Assembly (NCBI RefSeq): GCF_903853455.1
Contig: NZ_CAINTR010000137.1
Location: 1-51,428 of the forward strand
Direction: 5' to 3'
Origin: an uncultured Magnetospirillum sp.
GTDB taxonomy: Bacteria > Pseudomonadota > Alphaproteobacteria > Rhodospirillales > Magnetospirillaceae
DNA: 51,428 nucleotides
Below, piece after piece: positions 1 through 10,764 of the stretch. Under the pieces are notes generated by a model, which worked only from the letters and a program-made list of their open reading frames with translations, did not search any database and was not told the origin of the DNA. A program made the position numbers and the translations under genes. Position 1 is the stretch's first letter. Each line of letters begins with the position of its first letter.

Positions 1-5
1 AATTA

Positions 6-132
6 CCGTAATTGTCGCTGCACTTCCTTATTGCTGAGCAATGCTTGCTTGTGATAGCGGTATAGGTGCTACTCGACGGTGTCTCATACCGGTCATCCTA
101 ATTGTCGCTGACCGGCCACCGTAATTGTCGCG
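6..132. mobile_element. End of a transposable element (repeated terminal motif)
   Basis: The motif TAATTGTCGC occurs three times here, near 9-18, 99-108 and 122-131, the first and third preceded by CCG. The last copy abuts a coding sequence that has lost its 5' part. Multiple short direct repeats near an end are typical of transposase-binding sites in IS21-like and Mu/Tn7-like elements. The body of the element would lie left of the window. No transposase is visible, so the family is a guess. Confidence 0.5.
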
Positions 133-133
133 C

Positions 134-580
134 GCCAGGCCGGCCGAACAAAACCAGGCGCTTTGCGGCAATCAGGTCGACGCGATCATATTCGAGGCGG
201 GGCATCCCAACGGGCTGACCCAGGAGGCGACGACGGGCTGCGCGGCGAGGCTGGTGCGCGTCGCCGGCCCGCCGATCGACCACCTGCTGGCGACGCATTC
301 CTATTACGTCGCCTCGGTCATCCCGGGCGGCATCTATGCCGGCAACCCCAAGGATGTCGGGACGATCGGCACCCAGGCCATACTCCTCGCATCGAGCGAG
401 CAACCCGATGAACTGGCTTATGCCGCCGTCAAGGCGGTGTTCGAGAACATCGCCGATTTCCGGCGCCTGCACCCGGCGCTGTCAACCTTGAACGCCAAGG
501 ACATGGTGCCCAGCGGGGCGGTCATCCCGATCCATCCCGGAGCCCTGCGCTATTATCGTGAAGCAGGCCTCCTCCCCTGA
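134..580 (+). pseudogene. TRAP transporter solute receptor, TAXI family, 3' fragment
   Basis: The frame encodes about 149 residues matching the C-terminal half of TAXI-family periplasmic receptors: a GHPNGL motif, PYY/SYY-type segment followed by IPGGIY, and the terminal HPGALRYYREAG block. These receptors capture small organic acids for TRAP transporters. A complete family member is about 320 residues with a signal peptide; here the first half and the signal peptide are missing, and the frame begins at the last copy of the transposon-end motif. No TRAP membrane subunit follows, as the next gene is on the other strand. An insertion has probably disrupted the gene. Confidence 0.75.
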
Positions 581-582
581 TC

Positions 583-1218
583 TCAGGGCTTGGGCTTGGA
601 CTTGGCCTCGGGCTTGCCTTCGCCGGTCTGCTCGCGGACCAGTGCTTCCAGGCGCTTGTCGGTGAGGATGGTGGAGATGCCGCCGGAACTCATATGGCCA
701 ATGATGGTTTCGCTCTCGACACCGCTCCAGCGGGCGCCGTGTTCGTTGACGAAATCCGCCGGGCCGAGACGGCCGGTGACGTAGGCGACGGTGGCCTTGA
801 AGGCGTCTTCCGGCTGGAACAGCTTGGCCTGGACCAGGCGGGCCGCGGCCCCTTTCTTCTCGGCGATGGCCAGCACCCAGACCCCCGCCGGACCGCCGGC
901 GAATTCCGCCGTCTGAAGAGCCCAGGCGCCCTCGGCATTGGGGCTGAACAGGGCGCAGGCGATCACGCCGCGGTCGGTGAGCCGTTGCGGCAACACGATC
1001 CCGTCGCGCGGCGGCGAGACCATGTTGGCGGGAAGATCGGAATCGCCGCTGCACAGCAGCCGCGCGCCCGCCGGCCAAGCCGCATGACGTAGATCCGCCA
1101 ACGGCATCCCCGAGCGGAACAGGCCCAGGTCGAAGCCGGCGGTTTCGGCCCGGACCGGCGAAACGCCGAGCAGGGTCAAGGCAAGGAGGGCGGCGAAAGC
1201 GGACAGGCGACGGGTCAT
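583..1218 (-). CDS. Exported protein of unknown function
   Basis: About 211 residues starting at MTRRLSAF, chosen because a signal peptide follows directly (hydrophobic core AALLALTLLG, cleavage near VRAE). The mature part has a Cys near LLCSG and another in IACALF that could form a disulfide, and a charged, Lys/Pro-rich tail (EAKSKPKP). A longer frame would start upstream at 1260 but puts charged residues in front of the signal. I do not recognise the family. It converges on the truncated TAXI gene with two bases between them, and it does not look linked to the flagellin module. Confidence 0.6.
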   Translation of the reverse strand: MTRRLSAFAALLALTLLGVSPVRAETAGFDLGLFRSGMPLADLRHAAWPAGARLLCSGDSDLPANMVSPPRDGIVLPQRLTDRGVIACALFSPNAEGAWALQTAEFAGGPAGVWVLAIAEKKGAAARLVQAKLFQPEDAFKATVAYVTGRLGPADFVNEHGARWSGVESETIIGHMSSGGISTILTDKRLEALVREQTGEGKPEAKSKPKP

Positions 1219-1288
1219 CGGAACGTCCCATTGTTGGTTGGCGGCGGCGGATGATGCCACGGCCAGCGGCCGGCGTCAGCTTTCTTCG

Positions 1289-3310
1289 CTAGAACGTGTA
1301 CCCCGGCATGATTGGCAGACCGGCGGTCCAACTGGGCGCGGGGCCACCCTTGATCCAGGCTTGGGCGGAGCGGAAGATCTCCCGCGTCTCCGTCGTCATT
1401 TCCTTGTGGATGTCACGGTACTCGGCGACGAAGTCCTCGAACATCAGGCGGCGCTTGGCGTCGTCCTCGACACGGTTGAGGAAGACGCAGCCGCATTTGG
1501 CCATCCCCTGGGTCGCCCCCTGGAACACCGAGTAGGCCCTGGCATAACCGCCGTCGCGGGCGTTGTGCAGCACCTCGGTAATCTTCCGGAGCATCCCGCG
1601 GAAGTCGTTGCCCTCGGCCACAGCCTCGTCGCACAGGTCGTCGATCAATCGCTCGTAGAGATCGATCTCGGCGATGACGGCGTCGAAGTCGTACTCGGCC
1701 AGATAGGTGCCGTGCTCGATGAAGGTCGCCTCTTCCCGCACCCGCTCGAAAATCTTCTCCCGATCGATCTGGGTCGTGGAAAAGTCGAGGGTCTCGGCAA
1801 GCTTGGGAACGGCCCCCTTGATCAGGGCGCCGTCGCTGCAATTGTACGCCTGCAGGCCGAATTTCTGGACCTTCTCCTCCAGCATGTCCCGCGTCCAGGA
1901 CAGAACCATGTTGGACTGGATGGTGCCGCCAAAATTGCCGGGATGGGAGTAGCTGCCGGCGGCCTTCTTGGTCTTGAATTCCTCGGCCGTGTAATAGGCG
2001 GTATTGCGGGAGTGGTGCGATTCGCCGTCACGCCAACCGCAATCCATGCCGAACATGTAGATGTGGCGAAAGCCGAGGCGCGCCCCCACCGCCACGATGG
2101 TGTTGGCCACGTTGGGACCGATGGCCGACATCAGCGGGATCTTGTCGGCGTAGCATATGGAGGAGCTGACGCTGTCGCGGAAGAAGTAATACGCCTCGTC
2201 GAACAGGGGGGTGACCCGGGGATTGAGCGTCACCGAGGCGATCAGCTTGATCCCGGTGAACTTTCCGTCGGGGAACTTGTCCTGGTTGAGCTCCAGGATA
2301 TGCTGGAGGAAGTCCCAGACCTGCACCACGTTCTCCAGTTCGACGTGGTAGTCGGGAATGATGCCGTGGGCCAGCAGCGCCTGAAGCGACGAGCCGCCGG
2401 AAAAGACGATGGCCTTGTCACGCCACTGCTTGATGTATTCCATATCGTAATCGACGGATGGCCCCGACGTGACCATGAAGGCCGGAGCCACGATCAGGTG
2501 GCGGAAAGCCCCCGGCAACATGTGGCAGTCAAACTTTTCAAGATTGGTGGTGGCGTTCCACAACATCTTGCGTTCGTCTTCATAATATCCGCGCTGGACC
2601 ATCCTCAGCGGGACATTGTTGACGATGGCTTCGAAGGTCTGGTCCAGCGCCCATGACGGATAGTGCCGGTAGTAGTACGATCCATCCAGCGCCAGTTCAC
2701 CATTGATGGCGACCATGGCCTCGATCTGACGGCCCAGTTCCGCCGGCATGTCGGCGAGCACCAGCGACAGCTTGGTGTCTTTCGCCTCGCAGGTCTCGAC
2801 GATGGCGCCCCAGTCGATGGCCGACTGTGAATGCAGCACGAATTCATCGATGGTTTCGACCACCACCACCCAGTCCACGTCCAGACGGCTGACCAACAGC
2901 GGCAGATGATGTCCAAGGCCCAGGCCGAACACGATGAGGAAGCCGGCGCGGCCGACCGGCGGGCCGGACTCGACCGTCGCCTCATGCTTGCGGGCGCTGG
3001 CGATGATGCTTCGGTACATCCGCTCGGACAGCGGGCTGTCCCCCGTCATGGCGCCGCTGACCTGATAGCCCACCTGCCGGGGAGTCGCGATGAACGCCTC
3101 GGCCTGCTCCACGGCCAAGGCGTGGCCGTCCGTCTTGTAAAGACGGCCGACGCCGAGGTCGATGTCGACCACCACGCCGTTTTCCTCGATGATCGCGGTC
3201 ACTGGTCGGGTGATCGCCTCAATGCGGGCATGGATTTCCGGAAAATGCGTCCGGAAGGTCTCGACATTCCGCTCCCGCAAGGCCTCCCGTGCGGCGCCCT
3301 GGTTGTCCAT
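1289..3310 (-). CDS. Maf-type motility accessory factor, DUF115 glycosyltransferase-like
   Basis: A 673-residue protein of the Maf/DUF115 (6-hydroxymethylpterin pyrophosphokinase MptE-like) family, which transfers nonulosonic acid-type sugars to flagellin in other bacteria. Features include GLGLGHHLPLL in the N-terminal part, TSGPSVDYDMEYIK and FSGGSSLQALLAHGIIPDYHVELE in the central DUF115 domain, and FGMDCGW later. The start at 3310 shares one base with the stop of the upstream glycosyltransferase gene (TGATG), so translation is probably coupled. A longer frame to 3556 lies inside that upstream gene and is rejected. Being last in the flagellin-flaF-transferase series supports a role in flagellin glycosylation; the sugar cannot be told from sequence. 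Confidence 0.85.
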   Translation of the reverse strand: MDNQGAAREALRERNVETFRTHFPEIHARIEAITRPVTAIIEENGVVVDIDLGVGRLYKTDGHALAVEQAEAFIATPRQVGYQVSGAMTGDSPLSERMYRSIIASARKHEATVESGPPVGRAGFLIVFGLGLGHHLPLLVSRLDVDWVVVVETIDEFVLHSQSAIDWGAIVETCEAKDTKLSLVLADMPAELGRQIEAMVAINGELALDGSYYYRHYPSWALDQTFEAIVNNVPLRMVQRGYYEDERKMLWNATTNLEKFDCHMLPGAFRHLIVAPAFMVTSGPSVDYDMEYIKQWRDKAIVFSGGSSLQALLAHGIIPDYHVELENVVQVWDFLQHILELNQDKFPDGKFTGIKLIASVTLNPRVTPLFDEAYYFFRDSVSSSICYADKIPLMSAIGPNVANTIVAVGARLGFRHIYMFGMDCGWRDGESHHSRNTAYYTAEEFKTKKAAGSYSHPGNFGGTIQSNMVLSWTRDMLEEKVQKFGLQAYNCSDGALIKGAVPKLAETLDFSTTQIDREKIFERVREEATFIEHGTYLAEYDFDAVIAEIDLYERLIDDLCDEAVAEGNDFRGMLRKITEVLHNARDGGYARAYSVFQGATQGMAKCGCVFLNRVEDDAKRRLMFEDFVAEYRDIHKEMTTETREIFRSAQAWIKGGPAPSWTAGLPIMPGYTF

Positions 3311-5220
3311 CACGCGCGCAACGGAGCCAGTGCGGCGATCACGGCGTCCTCGATCGCACGGGCAAAGCCCTTCGGGGTGAAAGCCGGAACGCTGGCGACA
3401 ATCTCGGGCATCCGCCGACGCAACGACACCAAGGCCGGGACATCGCCGGCCAAGGCGAGGGCCTTCGCCGCATAGCCGTCCACATCGGCGCCGACCAAGG
3501 TCTCGCCCAGGCCCGCCGCCGTAAGGAAGGCGCCCATGTCGGCACCGGCGGCACAAGAGGTTGTCACCACCACCGGCACGCCATTCCGCATGAATTCGGC
3601 ATGGGCCAGGATGTTGCCAGCCGGGAAGGGCAACAGCGCGATGTCGATGTTGGCGGCGAATCCGGCCCGATCAACGTCACGGATCACGTCGATCCGGTGG
3701 GCGACGCCGGCATTGCCGAACAGCGACACCAGCGCATCCACGTTGTCGGGATCGCCGAACATGCCGCTGTCGCGCAACAGCAGCGTCGAATTCGGCAGCG
3801 CCTGCAGAATGCGCCCCCAAACCATGGCGAGATGCGGGGTCAGTTCGGCCCGAATCAGTTCGGCACCGAAGGTGATGGTGCCGACGCTTTCGACCGGAGC
3901 GGCGGTCGTCACCGGAGCCCTGCCGGCGAGATCGCCGAGGCAATAGCGACCGGCGGCCAGCACAAGCTCGCCTTCGGCGGCCTCGCCCGGACCGGGAACC
4001 GCCTGCAGATAGTTGCCGGGAACGCGACCGGCAACCTCGGGGTTCAGCCACCCCACCTGCAACGGTGCGGTGTTGCGCTGGAACAATCCGCGCATGGTGG
4101 GGGCAAGACTGCCGTCCGCGTCGATGGCCACATGGACGCCCTCGCCGCGAATGAGGGCTCCCATGGTGGTCACGTCGAGATTGGAGACGTCGCGCCACAG
4201 GTCGAACGCCCCGCGCGCCCATTGATTGGACGGGCTGTCGGTCTGGTCCCGGCCGAAGCCGACCACCGTGACCCGCGACCGGTCATGGGCCTGGGCGACA
4301 CTGCCAACCATGGAGTTCAACTCGTCGCTGTCCAGCGACGAGCACAGGTAGCAGATGCGAATCGGCGAGACGTCGGTGACTTTCGGCGCCGGACGCACCG
4401 TCCGCGGCGCGGATTTTGTCAGTTCGGCGTTCCAGGCCTGGATGATGCCCGAGGCCTCCGCCTCAGCCCTGCCAAAGAAGCGCAAATCCGCGACCGCGCT
4501 CCCTAGAATGGCAAAGGAGGACGGCGCGCGCGCGATCGCTTCCCGGTGGCAGGCCAGACCTTCAGGGAACTGACCGGACAGAATCAGGCATGAGGCCAGA
4601 CGGCTCAGCAGTGTCGCCGAGGGGCCGGCCAGGGTCGCGACCGTCCGCAACAACCCGATGGCCTCGCTGTTCTTGCCCATCTGGATCTTGATCTGGGCAT
4701 AGGTGTCCAGCGCTTCCACGTCGTCGGGAAGCAGGTTGAGGTGCTGCTCGACCAGGAACAGGGCACGCTCCAACTCGCCGGACATCAGCGCCATCATACC
4801 GTCGCCCAGCAGCGGCTTGGGGCGAACCCGGGCAAAGGCGTCGGCGAAATTGGGGAAGTCCGGCCCGAACAGATGCTGGATGAACCTGTCTCCGCCCTGC
4901 GTGGACGACAGCTTCGCGTAATAGAGAGCGTCAGACACACAGCCGGCGAAGCTGTAGAGAACCGCCAGAACCTCGGGAATATCCTCGGGAACATCCGGCC
5001 TGCCCATCAGCGAAGCCAACAGCTTGATGGCATAGCCCAACGCGCCGGATCGGTAATAGATCGCCGCCAGGGCACAGACGGCCTCGGTGTTGGCTTCCGG
5101 ATCCTGGAGCGCGCCCTCCGCCAGGGCGAGGGCTTCCGTATCCGATCCAGCCACCAGCAGATCGTCTATTTTTGCAAGAAAATCGGCAGCTCGGCTTTGC
5201 TTGGAATTGCTCACGCCCAT
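3310..5220 (-). CDS. TPR / SPINDLY-like O-GlcNAc-transferase family protein
   Basis: The 636-residue protein has N-terminal TPR-like helices (about residues 10-270, for example LPDDVEALDTYAQIKIQMGK) followed by a GT41/SPINDLY-like catalytic region. Visible there are IRICYLCSS, LQVGWLNPEVAGRVPG, LPNSTLLLRDSG and a C-terminal DIALLPFPAGN...GVPVVVTT segment, which in relatives contacts the nucleotide sugar. Family members O-glycosylate proteins, and bacterial relatives modify flagellin. It sits 34 bases downstream of flaF and overlaps the Maf gene. The catalytic core is more divergent than in typical OGT (the usual His-x-Arg signatures are not clear), so the activity is inferred. Confidence 0.8.
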   Translation of the reverse strand: MGVSNSKQSRAADFLAKIDDLLVAGSDTEALALAEGALQDPEANTEAVCALAAIYYRSGALGYAIKLLASLMGRPDVPEDIPEVLAVLYSFAGCVSDALYYAKLSSTQGGDRFIQHLFGPDFPNFADAFARVRPKPLLGDGMMALMSGELERALFLVEQHLNLLPDDVEALDTYAQIKIQMGKNSEAIGLLRTVATLAGPSATLLSRLASCLILSGQFPEGLACHREAIARAPSSFAILGSAVADLRFFGRAEAEASGIIQAWNAELTKSAPRTVRPAPKVTDVSPIRICYLCSSLDSDELNSMVGSVAQAHDRSRVTVVGFGRDQTDSPSNQWARGAFDLWRDVSNLDVTTMGALIRGEGVHVAIDADGSLAPTMRGLFQRNTAPLQVGWLNPEVAGRVPGNYLQAVPGPGEAAEGELVLAAGRYCLGDLAGRAPVTTAAPVESVGTITFGAELIRAELTPHLAMVWGRILQALPNSTLLLRDSGMFGDPDNVDALVSLFGNAGVAHRIDVIRDVDRAGFAANIDIALLPFPAGNILAHAEFMRNGVPVVVTTSCAAGADMGAFLTAAGLGETLVGADVDGYAAKALALAGDVPALVSLRRRMPEIVASVPAFTPKGFARAIEDAVIAALAPLRA

Positions 5221-5254
5221 ATCCCCTCGACGTCAGAGTTTCGGCTTGAATCGG

Positions 5255-5683
5255 TCAGATGACTTCGTTGGCGGAGGTGATGGCTTCGGAAGACTTCTGA
5301 TCGGCGGCCGAAGACGGGATGACCGTAAACAACCCGCTGGCCAGATTCCGGTTCATGGTGATCAGGGCCGAAGCAAGATTCCGGTTGCGGGTGGACAGGA
5401 TCTCCACCGACCTGCTGTCGACGAAATTGGTCAAGGCCAGCATGTTCTGGCGCATTTCCAACGGAACGTCGCAGTCCGGCCCCGCCAGATCCGCTTGGAA
5501 GATGGTCCACAGCCGCCAGTTCAGGCGGACCGCACCAAGAAATTCCTCGATGTCGACGGAATCGGATTGCGCCACGGACATTCGGCGAGCGGCTTCGGTC
5601 AGCGCCCAAGCTTCCGTCTCACGGGAATTCCCCCCCGCCGGAACAGACCTATATTTGCCCTGTTCGGCATTCGGATAGGCCAT
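5255..5683 (-). CDS. flaF: Flagellar biosynthesis regulator FlaF
   Basis: A 142-residue FlaF-family protein. In alphaproteobacteria FlaF is a small factor needed for flagellin secretion or translation. Matches include the N-terminal helix SRETEAWALTEAARRM, the WRLWTIFQADL segment, and the C-terminal NRNLASGL motif. The NRNLAS motif occurs twice in tandem (NRNLASALIT, then NRNLASGLFT), which suggests a small internal duplication. It lies downstream of the flagellin gene beyond the flagellin terminator, so it is likely read through weakly or from its own promoter. Confidence 0.88.
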   Translation of the reverse strand: MAYPNAEQGKYRSVPAGGNSRETEAWALTEAARRMSVAQSDSVDIEEFLGAVRLNWRLWTIFQADLAGPDCDVPLEMRQNMLALTNFVDSRSVEILSTRNRNLASALITMNRNLASGLFTVIPSSAADQKSSEAITSANEVI

Positions 5684-5739
5684 TTGTCCAAACCTCCAAA
5701 AACATCATCATTCTGCGGTCAATTTTGATGGTTGATTGG

Positions 5740-5754
5740 TTAAGGTTGCGTTGA
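5740..5754 (-). promoter_or_regulatory. Possible CtrA half-match upstream of flaF
   Basis: The sequence TTAA-N7-TTGA lies about 57 bases upstream of the flaF start, one base away from the CtrA consensus TTAA-N7-TTAA. CtrA controls flagellar genes in many alphaproteobacteria, and two better boxes occur elsewhere in this window. A one-mismatch match can arise by chance. Confidence 0.25.
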
Positions 5755-5822
5755 TACCCCGGCGAATTTTGCGGTCTGCCGCCGCAACGCAGGGCCGCAT
5801 CGAAGATCGCCAAAGAGGCGAT

Positions 5823-5865
5823 AAAAAAGAAAGAAGGCGGACGGCGCATAGCGCCGTCCGCCTTC
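5823..5865 (-). terminator. Rho-independent terminator after flagellin
   Basis: A perfect 15-base-pair stem (5833-5847 with 5851-5865) closes a three-base loop. On the minus strand it is followed by a T-rich run (TTTCTTTTTTTAT). It lies about 30 bases after the flagellin stop codon and would end most flagellin transcripts before flaF. Confidence 0.93.
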
Positions 5866-5893
5866 ATCAAGAACCGTTCAACCAACCCGTGGA

Positions 5894-6790
5894 TTAACGG
5901 AAGAGCGACAGGATGCCCTGTTCCGACCGGTTGGCGAAGGACAGCGCCTGAATGCCCAACTGCTGACGAGTCTGCAGCGACACCAGGTTGGCGCCTTCTT
6001 CGTTCAGATCGGCGAGAACGAGCTTGTCGCCGCCGGTCTGCAGGGTATTGACGTAGGTCTTGGTGAAGTCGGCACGGGTCTGCAGCAACGCCACCGACGA
6101 ACCGATGGTCGCCGTGTTCGTCCGAACCGAGGCGATACCGGAGTCGAACATCGCGATGTACGCGTCGAACACCGACACATGCGCCGAAACGTCCGAGAAG
6201 CCGGTGGCACCGGTGGACCCACCGATGGAACTCAGCTGGCTGGCGTTGCACATGTCGGTCGCGGCGCCGCTGAGGTTGGCGGTCAGCATTTCACCGGAGG
6301 AGATGCGCGTATCGACGCCATCGACCTGCAGCACCGCCGCAGTCTTTTCAGAGAACTGCACCTTGATGTTCGACGAGGTCGCATTGATCAGGTTCAAGCC
6401 CTGATACGACGAGTCGTTCGCCAGGTAGTTCAGCTGAGAGCCGAGGGTCGTCAACTGAGAGGCGAGAGAGGCACGGTCGCTGTCGCTCGCCGACTTGGCG
6501 GACAGCACGATACCTTTCATCTGGGTCAGGATCGACTCGACCGAGGACAGACCGCCGATCGCGGCATTCAGCGAACTGATGCCCTGGTCGATGCCGTCCT
6601 TACGAGCGGTCAAGTCAGTGGCACGATCATGCAGAGACTTGCTCTGGAAGTAAGCGACGGCGTCATCGGTGGCCGAGCTAACCTTCAGACCGGTCGACAG
6701 ACGGGTATTGGTACGATCGACGAGAGAGCCGGTCGCTTGCAAGGACAGCAGGTTGCTGCGGATTGCGGATGATAGTGTTACGTCAGCCAT
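5894..6790 (-). CDS. Flagellin
   Basis: A 298-residue flagellin with the conserved N-terminal D0/D1 region (ADVTLSSAIRSNLLSLQ...STGLKVSSATDDA) and C-terminal D1/D0 helices (LVSLQTRQQLGIQALSFANRSEQGILSLFR). The short central region fits a compact alphaproteobacterial flagellin. An AAAGGA ribosome site sits seven bases before the ATG. A single Cys at residue 181 (DMCNAS) falls in the central, surface-facing part, unusual for a flagellin. Filament subunit exported by the flagellar type III apparatus; FlaF and two glycosyltransferases follow on the same strand. Confidence 0.96.
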   Translation of the reverse strand: MADVTLSSAIRSNLLSLQATGSLVDRTNTRLSTGLKVSSATDDAVAYFQSKSLHDRATDLTARKDGIDQGISSLNAAIGGLSSVESILTQMKGIVLSAKSASDSDRASLASQLTTLGSQLNYLANDSSYQGLNLINATSSNIKVQFSEKTAAVLQVDGVDTRISSGEMLTANLSGAATDMCNASQLSSIGGSTGATGFSDVSAHVSVFDAYIAMFDSGIASVRTNTATIGSSVALLQTRADFTKTYVNTLQTGGDKLVLADLNEEGANLVSLQTRQQLGIQALSFANRSEQGILSLFR

Positions 6791-7085
6791 GGCGGTATCC
6801 TTTCTGGATGAAGCCGTTTGACACTCGCAAGCCTTCGAGGCTGCGCCACTTCTAGCGGCCCAAAGGCCTGCCCGGGATGGATTACTTCATCCCATGACAT
6901 CGTAGGCTAGACGAATTCCCACTGGAACGCAAGCCCCTTTAACGATGGGGAACCCTGAGCCGCCCTCATACCTCCCTGCGCACCATCCGAGGGATATTGA
7001 CGCGCCGGCCCGGCCGGGGGATGAATTGCGGGCGGCCTTGCCCGATCCTGCCGCGCACCACCCGCAGCCACCAGAAATGGATCCC

Positions 7086-7607
7086 ATGAACACTCGACGC
7101 CCGCTTCTCATCGCCGCCGTCCTCACCCTTGCCGTCGCCCAGGCGGCCTCCGCGGCCGACGCCACCAAACGCCAGGGGAAGTTCGGCGAGTGGGAGAGCT
7201 TCTCCTACGCCGAGGGCACCGCCAGGACCTGCTACATCGCAGCCAGCGCCGGCAAGGTCCTGGGCGGCGAGAAGGGCAAGACGACCACCTACCTGATCGT
7301 CACCCACCGCTCCGGCGGCAAGAGCGTCGACGAAGTCAGCATCAACGGCGTCTACGGCTTCAAGAAGGACTCCGACGTGGAGCTGCGGATCGGAACCAAG
7401 CCCTACACCCTGTTCACCAAGGGGGACCGGGCCTGGGCCAAGGACGCCGCCGCCGACAAGGCCATCGTCGCCGCCCTGGCCAAGGGCAAGGAGGCCAGCA
7501 TGCACGCCGTCCCCGCCAAGGGAAGCGAGGTGACCGCGACCTTTTCGCTGTCGGGATTCGCCGACGCCATGGCCAGCGCCGACAAGGCCTGCGGGATCAA
7601 ACGCTAA
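7086..7607 (+). CDS. IalB (invasion-associated locus B) family exported protein
   Basis: About 173 residues from MNTRRPLL, selected because a signal peptide with an AxA site (AASAAD) follows; longer frames add an unlikely Pro/His-rich leader. The mature part has the IalB pattern: FGEWESF, RTCYIA, a Tyr-Leu-Ile-Val strand, GYGF-type turn (VYGFKKDSDVELRIG), AWAKDAAADKAIVAAL, and FSLSGFADAM...DKAC at the end. IalB domains are common in alphaproteobacterial periplasmic proteins of mostly unknown role. It converges on the outer-membrane-like gene with a four-base overlap. Confidence 0.8.
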   Translation: MNTRRPLLIAAVLTLAVAQAASAADATKRQGKFGEWESFSYAEGTARTCYIAASAGKVLGGEKGKTTTYLIVTHRSGGKSVDEVSINGVYGFKKDSDVELRIGTKPYTLFTKGDRAWAKDAAADKAIVAALAKGKEASMHAVPAKGSEVTATFSLSGFADAMASADKACGIKR

Positions 7608-8239
7608 AAGCGGTAGCCCATGCCGGCGCCCAGCATGAAGCCTGCGGACGAACCGCCGTCGGCCCCGCTCGGCCGGCTGGCCTCGGCGGTGCCGCCGACG
7701 CTCAGCGACGGCGTCACCTGACGCATCAGGCTGAGCGACAGGTTGAGGTCGCCGGAATTGCCGTAGGGATTTGCATAGGCCATGCCGGGCTGCAACGGGT
7801 TGAGGCTGAACTCCTGCGGCTTGGCCCAACCGGTTCCCAGCCGCAACGAGGCGATGTTGCCCGCGCCCACCAGCGCCCCCGCATAGGCGGCGGAAATGTC
7901 GGCCCTGGTCGCCGCCCCGTCGCTGCGCAGGGACGAACTCAACCGCATGTCGCCCATGCCGTAGGCGACATAGCCGCCCACCGCCAGGGTGCCGCGCCCC
8001 GAAACGAACGGCAGGCCAAGAGCCGAGATGGACGGCGCGGTGTCGGCCACCGCTCCCAGGCTGAAACCACCATGGGTCAGAATCGGGCTGTGCGCCTCGC
8101 CCATGCCCACATGCTGGGAATCGCCGCCGCCCGACGCCCCGCCGGCCACCAGGCGATTGCCCATATCGACCGCCATGGCCGGAACCGCCAACAGCGGTAT
8201 CAGCAACGACGCGATCAGAATGGGACGAGCGAAAGCCAT
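7604..8239 (-). CDS. Small outer-membrane-like protein, function unknown
   Basis: 211 residues from MAFARPIL, with a signal peptide (LIASLLIPLLAVPAMA) and a Gly- and Ser-rich mature part of alternating hydrophobic residues such as GGYVAYGMGDMRLSSSL. It ends in Gly-Tyr-Arg-Phe; a C-terminal aromatic residue is typical of outer-membrane beta-barrels recognised by BamA. I do not recognise a family. The longer open frame running to 9235 overlaps the acetoacetyl-CoA synthetase gene and is not used. Confidence 0.6.
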   Translation of the reverse strand: MAFARPILIASLLIPLLAVPAMAVDMGNRLVAGGASGGGDSQHVGMGEAHSPILTHGGFSLGAVADTAPSISALGLPFVSGRGTLAVGGYVAYGMGDMRLSSSLRSDGAATRADISAAYAGALVGAGNIASLRLGTGWAKPQEFSLNPLQPGMAYANPYGNSGDLNLSLSLMRQVTPSLSVGGTAEASRPSGADGGSSAGFMLGAGMGYRF

Positions 8240-8373
8240 GATCAACCGAATGGGGTGAAAGTTCACACCTTCAGATATAGGCTCATTTCGCAGCTGCGTG
8301 AAGATATCCGGCCGATATATCGATTCATTTCGGTCACAGTGTTGCAATCTCGCACCACCGCGACCACCCCCCC

Positions 8374-10326
<1,953 letters not shown>

Positions 10327-10459
10327 GACGTCCCCGCTTTTTTATGATCATTTGTTCGTTTATATTAGCCTGAATTCGCCGGCCTGTCACTCTCTCGCCG
10401 GACTGGAGTGTGTGTCCGAGTCGCGCCATACTCCGTCCGATCCCTATGACGAGGCCTGG

Positions 10460-10762
10460 ATGAACATCGCCATCACCCACCACGACGACACCTTGACGGT
10501 CACGTTCGACGGAGCGCTCGATTATACCGTCAGTGCCCAGATGGAGAGTCTCATCAACGATCTCAAGGCCATCACCGCCGGCAAGACGGTGTTCGACCTC
10601 GCCAAGGTTCCCCGGGTGGATTCGGTGGGGCTCGGCATGCTGCATCTGGCCAAGGACGCCATTCTCGCCGCCGGAACCAGACTGACCCTGCGCGGTGCGT
10701 CCGGCAACGTGCTACGCCTGTTCGAGCTGACCGACAGCGCCCGCTGCTTCGATATAGAATAA
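10460..10762 (+). CDS. STAS-domain anti-anti-sigma-factor-like protein
   Basis: A 100-residue single STAS domain. The start at 10460 (MNIAITHHDD) gives a standard domain length; an upstream extension in the same frame is out of proportion. It carries the DSVGLGML motif, where Ser55 corresponds to the Ser phosphorylated by partner-switching kinases in SpoIIAA/RsbV-like proteins. No anti-sigma kinase or phosphatase is adjacent, so the partner is unknown. The J-domain membrane gene starts two bases after its stop, suggesting co-transcription. Confidence 0.85.
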   Translation: MNIAITHHDDTLTVTFDGALDYTVSAQMESLINDLKAITAGKTVFDLAKVPRVDSVGLGMLHLAKDAILAAGTRLTLRGASGNVLRLFELTDSARCFDIE

Positions 10763-10764
10763 AG

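Noticed and set aside
1238-2656. Frame opposite the Maf-type gene
   Set aside because: His/Val/Gly/Asp-rich antisense composition; the Maf-like gene on the other strand has clear family motifs.
6791-7085. Sigma-28 or sigma-54 promoter for flagellin
   Set aside because: I looked for TAAA-N15-GCCGATAA and for GG-N10-GC elements upstream of the flagellin start and found no good match with correct spacing.
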